The notes under the pieces were generated by a model. The model ran no database searches. It saw only the letters and a list, made by a program, of their open reading frames with translations, and was not told the DNA's origin. Source: Cymbomonas tetramitiformis (taxonomy: Eukaryota > Chlorophyta > Pyramimonadophyceae > Pyramimonadales > Pyramimonadaceae). From it: a DNA stretch of 19,279 nucleotides. The position numbers and the translations under genes are program-made. The stretch covers positions 1 to 19,279 of the forward strand of contig LGRX02031295.1 in the NCBI GenBank assembly GCA_001247695.2. The letters run 5' to 3'. Shown here one piece after another: positions 1 to 8,655 of this stretch (its first letter is position 1; each line of letters begins with the position of its first letter).

Positions 1-172
1 CCTGCGCGGTCGTTTGTGAGAGCACGTGAGGTGCGCTTGTGGCGTCCTGCGCGGTCGTTTGTGAGAGCACGTGAGGTGCACTTGTGGCGTCCTGCGCGGT
101 CGTTTGTGAGAGCACGTGAGGTGCACTTGTGGCGTCCTGCGCGGTCGTTTGTGAGAGCACGGGAGGTTTCCT
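1..172. repeat. 45-bp tandem repeat (minisatellite), about 3.7 copies
   Basis: Near-identical 45-bp units start at 1, 46, 91 and 136; the fourth decays after about 170. Three copies carry a CACGTG palindrome (23-28, 68-73, 113-118), and the fourth has CACGGG instead. In the reading frame used by the downstream esterase exon, each of the first three copies contains a TGA (acg tga), so the array is most simply intronic. Another frame is open through the array because 45 is a multiple of three, but that gives only a 15-residue repeat without family resemblance. Confidence 0.85.
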
Positions 173-203
173 TTTGCTTGAGGCCTGCTCTCGTACTTTG
201 CAG

Positions 204-1454
204 CAGTGGGCGGAGAGCTTTTACGGGGAGGAGTTGGGGACCACACTTCCCCCTCTTTACGAGAAGCTGACGGGGCCTCTCCCAGTTTGCGATGACAATT
301 TATACGACTACTCGGGAGGGAACGAGACAGACTCCGACGAGGATAGCGACCGTTATGGGTATTGGTGTCTGGCGGCTATGCGCTCGGCAGGAGATTACGG
401 CTTGGTGTGCCCAGTGCGCGAGCTAGCACGGCATCTGTCGGACGGTGGCAGGCGCGTGCACCAGTATCAATTCACCTGTGCTCCGCAGTACAGTGCAAAT
501 TTCCCCAAGAACACCGTGGACAAGGGGGCTTTTCATGGGGCTGAGGTACCGCCGTCCCTTCTGTTTGAAGCCTTCTCTGTATCGAATAGACCTATGGCAC
601 GAAGATGGTCGGCGTGATGTGGGGGCTTGCACCTTCGAGCTCTGAACAAACTTTTTCGATGAGATCGATCCGAGTCAAGAATGTGGAATTCAGTCCTGCA
701 TAGTTCTGCTTGCTGACTGTCATTCAGATTCAGCAGTGGACCCGATGGGATCTATCTGGAGGGAAGTGCAAGCCCTCATTGTTCAACGTGCAGTAGGCCG
801 GCCCAATTAGGATAAACCGTCCAATGTTTTTACATCGGAAGGTCCGAATAGAGTCCTTGAGATCGACGAAGGTATTTTATCGTATTTAGCATATTGTATC
901 GTATTTTGATCTCTGGTATCGTATATGCGCTGTCAGATTCGATTAATTACCACAGTTAAGAATGAACTGTTTGTCCTAATTGGGCCGGCCTAACGGGAGC
1001 GTTTATGCTTCATAGAGAATCCGCTTGTACCTCGGGTTCCTACGAGGATGGCGCACCCGGGCCATGGCGCCATCCTTGTTAATGCCTTGAGACACATTTT
1101 CAGGACACACGCTCCATAACGTTGGCAGGTGGTGGTACGAGGTGGGTGCAGGTGCCCTTCGTGTTTGGCGACCAGTTCGAACTTACGGGGAGTGAAGAAC
1201 GCACGTTGTCCCAAGCCATGGGCTGCTACTGGCGCAACTTCGCCTGGCGCGGCGATCCCAACCCGATGAGCGGGGACAACTGCCCCGTGCCTCTCAAGAA
1301 GTGGCCTGCTTATACCACGGCAGGAGACACTACTATGATTCTGGACGAAGAGAGCCCCCGGACTGTACAAGGGCTCCACGTTGATCGCTGCGATATCTTT
1401 GCAAAGAAGAAGATCGCAGGACCTGCTGAGTCAAACCCCAAATGGATGATTTAG
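204..1454 (+). CDS. Type-B carboxylesterase/cholinesterase-like protein, 3' part, two exons (204-545, 1152-1454)
   Basis: This is the C-terminal part of an alpha/beta-hydrolase of the carboxylesterase type-B family, which hydrolyses carboxylic esters. Exon 204-545 follows a likely acceptor (tactttgcag at 194-203). It ends in phase 0 at a GT donor (546), and the next exon starts after gggtgcag at 1152. The join makes HGAE-VPFVFGDQFELT, matching the family block that contains the catalytic histidine (codon 534-536). FAWRGDPN further on is the usual FAxxGDPN block, and the stop TAG is at 1452-1454. The nucleophilic serine elbow and the acidic member of the triad would lie upstream of the window. 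An acidic stretch (DSDEDSD, near 331-348) looks like a lineage-specific insertion. The 5' exon boundary is the least certain part. Whether the enzyme is active cannot be judged from this piece. Confidence 0.8.
794..992. mobile_element. MITE-like element inside the esterase intron
   Basis: The segments 794-817 and 969-992 are inverted repeats of 24 bases with one mismatch, both containing GGCCGGCCCAATTAGGA or its complement. They bound a 199-bp AT-rich segment with no open frame. If the outermost TA on each side is the target duplication, the element proper is about 195 bp with TA target sites, as in Tc1/mariner-derived MITEs; that family assignment is inference. A small internal inverted repeat (acagtt/aactgt, about 951-970) lies next to the right arm. 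It sits wholly within the 606-bp intron 546-1151 and would be spliced out. Confidence 0.75.
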
Positions 1455-3134
1455 ATTGAGTGCGCACCCTTTTTTCCTCATTTGGAGTATTCTGTGAGGT
1501 TGAGATGTACATTATGCAAAAAAAATGCTCAAGATGTATCCCACCGTCCAATCGCATACCCCAAGCTTCAAAAATGGATTCCAATTGAACTAGGCTCATA
1601 TGGACGCAAGTCTTCAAGGTCCCTTATAACGATCATTGCTTTGTTTATGCGTACAGTAAGTTTGGACGTTTTCTTGGATGTCGGTGTTGGTCTGGGTGCA
1701 TATTGATCGACAGAAAGTGATGTGCGAAGTCTCGGCGAAGTCTCGGGAGAAAATTTGAAACTTCCAGTAGATGTTTTTCGTTACAAAGTTGTAATCAAGC
1801 ATGATCACTGTTGATGCATAGCATTCAACCGTGCATCTTGCCTGGAAGGCGTCAGTCTCATGTCAATAGCAAGTAGGATGAGTTGTGACTATCCCTTTGT
1901 TTCAATCGTAATGTTCGCAATCTATTGATGCGATGCAATTGTGTGCTGAATTGCTGTTCAAACTGTAGTGTATGGATATTGCGTTGTCTGCGTTGTCTCA
2001 TGCTCTGCTCCTTGGGAAATCTATAATCGCATGGCTAGTCCAAATTTTCATCCAAAATATTTTTGCACTTTTGGTTGGATGGTGGTTCTCAACTTTGCAC
2101 CTTAGGGATCAGCACCGCACCCTTGCATCCCTTGTTAAATTGGGATCCTGCAGACCCTATATAATCAGCATATGTTGTAGCTTTCGTGGATCTGGCTATC
2201 GCAAACATTTTTCTTATATATAATTATATATGGCCGATGGCAGATACCACCTGTGACAGACTGATATCTCAGACTCTTACACACCGTGCACTGCTTTAGT
2301 GCTGTGGGCACGCTATGTGGATAGTAACACATTGTATCAACGTATTGACTCTTACTTTCTAGCAGTCCTGCAGTGTGGTAAAGGATTACACAATAAAATA
2401 TATCAGTCTGAGCGATCACTCACCCTTAAAAACTAAGCTAGAAGACTCTACGCCAGATTATATTAGATCCGTCATCTGACATTTGGTAGCTGCATGTCAG
2501 TGACCCAATCTATGAAATCAAGTCAGTTCTTTAATTATCTCTTTTAATTCTGATCTCTCATCTGATTCAGCATTAACATCAGCCATGCATATGACTCTGG
2601 ATCTACCATTCCGGTGACTATCATACAGTTCCTTTGTCATATATCGTAGAGTGACCATGTTGTGTCATCCTAATATACTGTCACACTGTCATAATATACT
2701 GTCATACCACGTCATCCCCCCTCCCCATATCATACCACGTCATCCCTGTCACAAACCACGGCTTGTCGTGCACCATAGCCGGGTTGTGACACCTGGGACA
2801 GTAGTCCCTGTGACGAACATATGACACGCGCAGCACAGTACGCGCGAGCAACATAGCGAGCAGTCACAACAGTGAGGTAGACAGTGACAGGGTACGGAAG
2901 TACGGCTGGGTGTTACATCTTGTCTGGCATAGCGATTGTAGCATATAGGGCGGCGTTGCCAAGTTAGATCAGACACTCATTTTTGTTTTGCCTTCGTAAC
3001 AGTGAGTTCCAAAAAGAGAGTTCTTGCTCAGACCACGAAAACAGCAGTGTTATATGATATAGCAATTTATGGTTTATGATATTTTCTTACATGTGAAGCT
3101 GCGCATTTCTTGAAGTTGCACTTATCCACTGGCG
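1455..3134. other. Gene-poor intergenic stretch
   Basis: I see no frame with family resemblance, no tRNA or rRNA, and no convincing exon. Small structures present are a perfect 16-bp AT palindrome (2216-2231), an 11-bp inverted repeat (2257-2267 with 2399-2409), and short direct repeats around tcataccacgtcatccc (about 2702 and 2729) in a run rich in GTCAT/GTCAC. An AATAAA lies at about 2393-2398, too far from the esterase stop to assign. Composition is AT-rich up to about 2700 and more balanced after that. Confidence 0.6.
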
Positions 3135-3227
3135 TCAGAACTGTATCCTACAGTCTTCTACAAAACAAAAATGGGCTTTATTACAGACATGACGTTTGTA
3201 ATTGCGAGCATGGTGAAGCAGTCTTGA

Positions 3228-3713
3228 GGAGCGAAGCCTTTGAAGGGACTTTGAGGCCAGGGACGGAATTTCCGTACTGGTAAGCTTGGAGAGGCTGAGC
3301 GAAGCAGACTGTTGTGACACTGGAGGATCAGCAGTCATTTGAGACACAGCGACAGTGTTAATTATGGGATTCTGGGCTATTCTGGGAGACAGTGCCCTGA
3401 TGGAGCGAAGCATTGGACGGTAAAGCCAGGAACGGATTTATCCGTACTGGTACACCTGAAGGCGTAGAGCGAAGCAGGAGTCTCAGTGTTCATTATAGCG
3501 GCCAAATTGAGACACAACGACCATGATAATTATGGAGTTCTGGACCACTCTGGGAGACAGTGCCCTGGTGGAGCGAAATACTGAATGGTGAAACCAGGAA
3601 CGGATTCATCCGTACTGGTAAACCTGAAAGTGTGGAGTGAAGCAGGAGTCTCATCATTTACGGGATTCATTACCTCAGGGATGAGTGGGAATGGCCTTAC
3701 AGTGACTGCTTCT
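3228..3713. repeat. Three degenerate tandem units of about 170 bp, each with a hairpin
   Basis: Units begin with a GGAGCGAAGC-like word at 3228, 3402 and 3570, giving periods of 174 and 168 bp. A fourth start-like word (agagcgaagc) occurs near 3715. Shared words include ccaggRacgga, ccgtactggta, gcgaagcag and ctgggagacagtgccctg. Each unit has a short palindrome: 3263-3275, 3432-3445 and 3600-3613. The array lies directly upstream of the retroelement frame. It may be leader or LTR sequence of that element, or an unrelated satellite; no matching copy is seen at the element's right side. Confidence 0.75.
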
Positions 3714-3993
3714 TAGAGCGAAGCACTTCGCCTGGCTTTGGGTTTGTACCAGCATTTGCGCTGAGGACGTGGCGTGCCGCGCCTCCTGTATCGTGCACGA
3801 CCCGCTGGACGCAGGTCACATTCGACGTGGCCGTGGATGGACTATTCCGTCCCTGCGTTGGTCCCAAGTCTTCTTGTTGGGCCGCGTGTGCCTGCCCGCT
3901 TTGCCGGCCAGGTTGGACAAGCCTCGCTTCGCGGCGCGCTGGACGCAGCTTCGACGCAATCTCCGACTTCATCGCATCGCGCAAGCCGCCTAC

Positions 3994-6900
3994 ATGGCGC
4001 TTGTCCTCGCAGTCGTGGTCTCCACCGCCGCTGGTGGGAGTACTCGCTTGGCGCACGGGGGGTGGAGAGTAATGGCGTGCTTCTTCGCTTCGAACTCGCC
4101 GGCAGCCGCAGTGCATTTCAACCGAATTTTGCGATTTTTTCTGCTTTTGTGCGGAATCTTGTGGGTCGCTGGCAAGCTGACCGAGAGTGTGCCTACGTAT
4201 GATGTCATGTCACCCACGCGCAGTGCCTGGGGTTCGTCCCCCTGCACTTCTTGGGAGGCTCAACAATCCTCAAGGCAATGGGAGCCGGGCTGGGAAGCCA
4301 ACGTCGCGGAGCAGGATGAGGTCTTGCCGTACACCGTGCTGGACGAGCTTCAACCTCTAGGTGACACGACAGTGACCAAGGACGAGGCAGCGTGGCTCGA
4401 CACTGAGCTCAATGCCACGTTTGGAGGACATCCTGACTTCAAGGAGGAGCACTGGGAGGAAATGCGGAATGTTCTTCGCAGGTGCAAGACCACCTTTGCC
4501 AACAGTCCTCACGATCTGACAGGCTACAAGGGCAAGGCGGAGCACAACACGTTCTCCATTCCTTTTGTAGACGAATCCAAGGCCGCCTACCAGAGACCCA
4601 GGAAGTACAGTCCGGGCGAGCAGGAAATCATCGATATTCATTGCAAGGAACTTTTGGAGTATGGCTTCATAGAGCCTGCAGCCAAGCATTGCAGGCATGC
4701 GAGTAACGTCGTCGTGGCTGGCAAGAAGGATCATGAGACTGGCCTGTGGACCCAGACGAGATTCTGCGTGGACCTCAGGGGTGTCAACCGGCACTCCCTC
4801 AAAGACAATACGCTGCCACATCGACCAGAGGAGCTCTACCAGAAGGTGGCGAAGGCCAAGTTCAAGACCACGCTGGATGCCACCAAAGCCTTCCACCAGA
4901 TTCCCATGGCCACGGAAGAGGACAGGAGCAAGACGGCGTTTTGGTGGAAGAATCAGCTGTACCAGTACACCTCGATGCCTTTTGGTGCAGCTGGAGCTAC
5001 TTCTGCGTTCGTGAGAATCATGGACTACGAGTTACGTCACTTGCAGCATTGTACGGTGGCATACGTCGACGACGTAGTGGTCTACACGGATTCCACGCCT
5101 GAGCAGCATCTGAAGGACGTTGAGGACGTATTGCGCACCTTGGGGGACGCTGGCATCCGATTGCATGCAGGCAAGAGTACCTTTGGTGCAGCCACGGTGG
5201 ACTTTCTGGGCTACCGCATTGGTCACAACTCCATTGGCGCGCAAGAAGCTAAATGTAAGGCCATCCAGGAGCTTCCAAGCCCCCAGGACAAGACTGGGCT
5301 CCGCTCGATCTTGGGCATGATGAACTACTACAAGGGCCTGGTGGGTGAGCCAGGGGGGCCAAACTACTCTGAGATGGCCCGCCCTCTCAATGACCTGCTC
5401 AAGAAGGAGGTCACTGACATCAAGGGAGCCTGGGGGAAGGAGCAAGATCAAGCACTTCAAGACCTGAAGGATGCTCTCTGTTCTGGGAGATGCCTGAGGC
5501 CTATCGATTATGACAGACCCCTCATATTGTACACCGATTGGAGCACCTATGGCATTGGCGCAGTGTTGGGCCAGAAGGACGATGATGGGAAGGAGTACAT
5601 ATGTATGGCAATCAGCCGATCCCTGAGTAAAACGGAGAGACAGTACGCCAGCTTCAAGGGGGAGATGCTCGCAGTGGTATGGGCAGTGCGCACACTGAGG
5701 CAGTACTTGCATGGAGTTCACTTCACGTTGGTGACCGACCACTCACCGCTCACCACCCTGATGGAGAAGGCCGATCTCCAAGGGCAACACCTACGCTGGG
5801 CAATCAGTTTGCAGGAGTTCGACTTCACGGTGCAGTATCGTCCAGGTGCCAAGAACAGCAACGCTGATGTGCCGTCTCGCTACCCACCGCCGTCCACGAC
5901 AGATGAGACTGGGGCGAGGCACGAGAGGGAGAAGGTGACTGCGTTTCACGCAGGCGTGGGGGAAGTTCACACGAAGGACTTCTGTGACCACTTGTGCTTT
6001 ATGTTGGCTGGGGATGCTTCCCCAGGGGAAGAGGCCACGCCAGAGATGCAGGTTGCCAACTACTGCAGGATGGCTGCCATGGAGCAGCTGGGCACGGGAC
6101 CAGTGCATCGTTTATTCGACTTGCACTACCGCGAGGAATTGGAGTGCAATCATGGGGACATGTTTGACACTGACTTACCCAAGCTGGTGACCGACTCTGG
6201 GAGGCTAGCCAGAGCAGCTTGGAAGGCGCTGAGCCTGGTGAGGCCTACACGAGGCACGCATGGCGAGGGAAGCCCCGCTGTGTACAGCAATGAGTACTTT
6301 GAAGGCGAGCGCATCTTAAAGCCTGAGAAGGTGGACACCAGGGTGCTGGGCAGGCAGTTCTTCTCGCAAGCTCGGGAGGAAGGTGTGGTGTGCTACGAGC
6401 CATGTGGAGGCCTCTGTGCTGGCCTAGAGATGTTGCTCCGCAGTGGGATGAAGGTGGATCGCTACCTGTATCAGGACATATCCCCGAGCAGTCGAACAGT
6501 TGCCAGGGCCAGGTGCACGGCGTTGCTAAGACGATATCCTGACCTCATTTCGCCCCGTGCAATAGAGTTTGGGGCTCTACCCCAAGATCTGCACGACACC
6601 ACCAGTGCCGACTTCATACGAGCAGGAGCTCTTCAAGGACGCCGGTGGGTCATGGTATGTGGGTTCCCATGCCAGGATCTCTCTCCTGCTGGAACACTCA
6701 CAGGCCTGGATGGCAGGCACAGCAAATTATTTTATGAAGTGGTTAGGCTTCTGTCCACACTCCAGCAGCTGCAGCAGCAGAGGCCTCCAGGCTATATCCT
6801 GGAGAACGTTTCCCCGTTGTCACACAGACCCGGAACCAAGATCAGGGACGAGGTGTTCCCGTACATTGCCAGCGTCATTGGCCGACCAGTGTCCTTTGAT

Positions 6901-8655
6901 GCAGCACAAGCAGGCGCTTACGCACACCGATTGCGAGCGTATTGGAGCAACTTGTTCCAGAGCCACCAGTTTCGCTCCGTCATGAGCAAGGTGGTGAGAC
7001 CAGAAGGACGAATCGTATCGTCAATCCTATGCAAGGGCTGGCATCCCAGGCCAGTGATAAGGACAGACCGCTCGCCTCACTACGTGGTGAACGTGGTGGG
7101 AGAACCATTGAGGGCACTTCCCACCATCATGGCGACGCAAGGGTCAAGAGCGTTCAGAAGAGCGAGGATGGGCACCGTGGTGCGCAACCAGGACGATGAA
7201 GACGCCGAGGAAGAATCTCGAGAAGTGAACCTCGACGAGAAGGCGCGAGCCATGGGCTACAGCGCAAGTGAGCTACGCATGGCCGATGGCCTGAACGACG
7301 TAGAATTGGCAAGCATTCTGGGCCTGGCCATGGATCGCAGGGCAATGGAACTGCTGATGGCGGTCGCAGAAGCGAGCAGGAAGGGGCTCCCTCATAGCGA
7401 GGAGTCCCCAGAGGCAGAGAATTCCCCAGGACAGCCCATCGCTGTAGACAACAACTGGGCAGACCACGCGAGGTCGGACCTTCAGCAGAGGCAAGCTTTG
7501 CTGGCGGAATGGGTTGAGAATTCGAATGCATATACTCAGCAGGTGGCGAAGACTATGACTCACCGTGACTGGGAGGAGAAGCTGCGGGTAATGTGCTCGC
7601 AAGGGCAGAAAGGTGCAGAAGGAATTGGGGCTCAGCGACAGAAGGCTGGAACCAAGAAGAAGAAGAAGAAGGAGTGGCAGCTCTACACTATGGCGCAGTA
7701 TCGTCAGAGGCATGAGAACCACTTCGTGAAGGAGGGCGCAACCCCAGCAGCGCGCGTGGATGTGCCTGCTTGGAGTCCGCCTGCCAAAGATTCAGAGATG
7801 AGACTCCCCAGGTTGGCGTGCACCACCAGATTCGAGGACTTGATGGCCAGCGTGGCCGAGCAGCAGGTAGACCGTGACAAGCATCGAGATGTACACGATG
7901 ATGCATGGTGCCTCAGATGGTTGAAGTCCAATGGCAGCGTGAGGTTGCCAGAAGAGGAAGTTCGTCGTGTGAGGAGACGAGCAGCACGACATCGATGGGA
8001 TGAGGCTACGGACGAGATCTACATGGTCACGCTGTCGGGCAAGGAGGTGAGAATACCTAAGCCTGCTGACCGTCTCGCGTTGGTTAAGGAATACCACTCC
8101 AGAACTGGACATTGGGGCATAAGGCGTACGCAGCATCTTTTGTGGCAGCGCCATTGGTGGGCCGATTTGAAGAAGGACGTGGAGGCTGTGGTCACTCAGT
8201 GTGAAACCTGTCAGCGTGTGAAGACTCATTATGCGAGAGAGGAGGCATGTTTATCCCCCCTCGAGATCGTGTCGTTCATGTATCGCTGGTCGCTGGATTT
8301 GGCATGGCCTTCGAGGAGGCAGACCAAGACTGGCAACAACCGAGTGCTCATCATGACCGAGCACTACACCAGGTTCATAGTCTGTGTACCCATTCCCGAC
8401 AAGGAGGCAAGGACTATCGCGGCGGCATTTCGCAGTCATGTCGTCCTGGCTGTGTTTGGTGCGCCAGCAGAGTGCTTGGTGGATGGAGGTAAGGAGTTCG
8501 AGGGCGAGTTCAAGCAGCTGTGCAGAGACTGCCTGATCGACCGACGAGTCACCTCGCCAGACTCACCAGAAGGCAATGGGCGTGACCGAGCGAGTGGTGC
8601 GCACTATGAAGTTTTGCTTCAAGAAGCTTGCCTTGGAGAAGGGTCTCGATTATGA
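3994..8655 (+). CDS. Retroelement pol, part 1: reverse transcriptase, RNase H, C5-DNA methyltransferase, integrase N-terminus and core
   Basis: The frame is open from 3706, and 3994 is the first in-frame ATG. The first 300 bases or so after it match nothing I know and include a hydrophobic stretch (about 4117-4180). Reverse transcriptase runs about 4480-5400 with the YVDD catalytic box at 5062-5073. RNase H follows, with TDWS at 5533-5544 (first Asp 5536-5538), then TDHSPL. The cytosine methyltransferase spans about 6379-7360: motif I YEPCGGLCAG from 6394, GFPCQD with the catalytic Cys codon at 6670-6672, ENV at 6802-6810, RLR at 6928-6936, LPTIMAT from 7117, and a C-terminal block ending LGLAMD. 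A lysine run lies near 7650. The integrase HHCC finger (His 8095, CxxC 8200-8211) and the first two catalytic Asp codons (8296, 8482) follow. The frame is then lost at about 8578, and the last 25 or so codons are out-of-frame read-through. Confidence 0.85.
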   Translation: MALVLAVVVSTAAGGSTRLAHGGWRVMACFFASNSPAAAVHFNRILRFFLLLCGILWVAGKLTESVPTYDVMSPTRSAWGSSPCTSWEAQQSSRQWEPGWEANVAEQDEVLPYTVLDELQPLGDTTVTKDEAAWLDTELNATFGGHPDFKEEHWEEMRNVLRRCKTTFANSPHDLTGYKGKAEHNTFSIPFVDESKAAYQRPRKYSPGEQEIIDIHCKELLEYGFIEPAAKHCRHASNVVVAGKKDHETGLWTQTRFCVDLRGVNRHSLKDNTLPHRPEELYQKVAKAKFKTTLDATKAFHQIPMATEEDRSKTAFWWKNQLYQYTSMPFGAAGATSAFVRIMDYELRHLQHCTVAYVDDVVVYTDSTPEQHLKDVEDVLRTLGDAGIRLHAGKSTFGAATVDFLGYRIGHNSIGAQEAKCKAIQELPSPQDKTGLRSILGMMNYYKGLVGEPGGPNYSEMARPLNDLLKKEVTDIKGAWGKEQDQALQDLKDALCSGRCLRPIDYDRPLILYTDWSTYGIGAVLGQKDDDGKEYICMAISRSLSKTERQYASFKGEMLAVVWAVRTLRQYLHGVHFTLVTDHSPLTTLMEKADLQGQHLRWAISLQEFDFTVQYRPGAKNSNADVPSRYPPPSTTDETGARHEREKVTAFHAGVGEVHTKDFCDHLCFMLAGDASPGEEATPEMQVANYCRMAAMEQLGTGPVHRLFDLHYREELECNHGDMFDTDLPKLVTDSGRLARAAWKALSLVRPTRGTHGEGSPAVYSNEYFEGERILKPEKVDTRVLGRQFFSQAREEGVVCYEPCGGLCAGLEMLLRSGMKVDRYLYQDISPSSRTVARARCTALLRRYPDLISPRAIEFGALPQDLHDTTSADFIRAGALQGRRWVMVCGFPCQDLSPAGTLTGLDGRHSKLFYEVVRLLSTLQQLQQQRPPGYILENVSPLSHRPGTKIRDEVFPYIASVIGRPVSFDAAQAGAYAHRLRAYWSNLFQSHQFRSVMSKVVRPEGRIVSSILCKGWHPRPVIRTDRSPHYVVNVVGEPLRALPTIMATQGSRAFRRARMGTVVRNQDDEDAEEESREVNLDEKARAMGYSASELRMADGLNDVELASILGLAMDRRAMELLMAVAEASRKGLPHSEESPEAENSPGQPIAVDNNWADHARSDLQQRQALLAEWVENSNAYTQQVAKTMTHRDWEEKLRVMCSQGQKGAEGIGAQRQKAGTKKKKKKEWQLYTMAQYRQRHENHFVKEGATPAARVDVPAWSPPAKDSEMRLPRLACTTRFEDLMASVAEQQVDRDKHRDVHDDAWCLRWLKSNGSVRLPEEEVRRVRRRAARHRWDEATDEIYMVTLSGKEVRIPKPADRLALVKEYHSRTGHWGIRRTQHLLWQRHWWADLKKDVEAVVTQCETCQRVKTHYAREEACLSPLEIVSFMYRWSLDLAWPSRRQTKTGNNRVLIMTEHYTRFIVCVPIPDKEARTIAAAFRSHVVLAVFGAPAECLVDGGKEFEGEFKQLCRDCLIDRRVTSPDSPEGNGRDRASGAHYEVLLQEACLGEGSRL

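Noticed and set aside
16..270. 84-codon frame with a 15-residue repeat over the 45-bp array as a coding exon
   Set aside because: It is out of frame with the esterase homology, and the esterase frame has a TGA in each of the first three copies; intronic minisatellite is simpler.
2216..2409. AT palindrome and nearby 11-bp inverted repeat as a MITE
   Set aside because: The arms are short and imperfect beyond 11 bases, with no target duplication; such matches are expected in AT-rich DNA.
2749..2976. Cysteine-rich minus-strand frame that could look like a small secreted peptide
   Set aside because: No signal peptide, no regular cysteine spacing, and the region is a low-complexity run of GTCAC/CATGTG-like words; no splice or promoter context.
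3000..3769. 5' LTR of the retroelement
   Set aside because: No matching copy exists at the right side within the window and no tRNA-complementary primer site is apparent, so LTR identity cannot be supported.
3774..4202. Overlapping frames at the start of the retroelement as gag or protease
   Set aside because: No zinc knuckle, no D-S/T-G protease motif and no gag-like helices; GC-rich composition keeps several frames open by chance.
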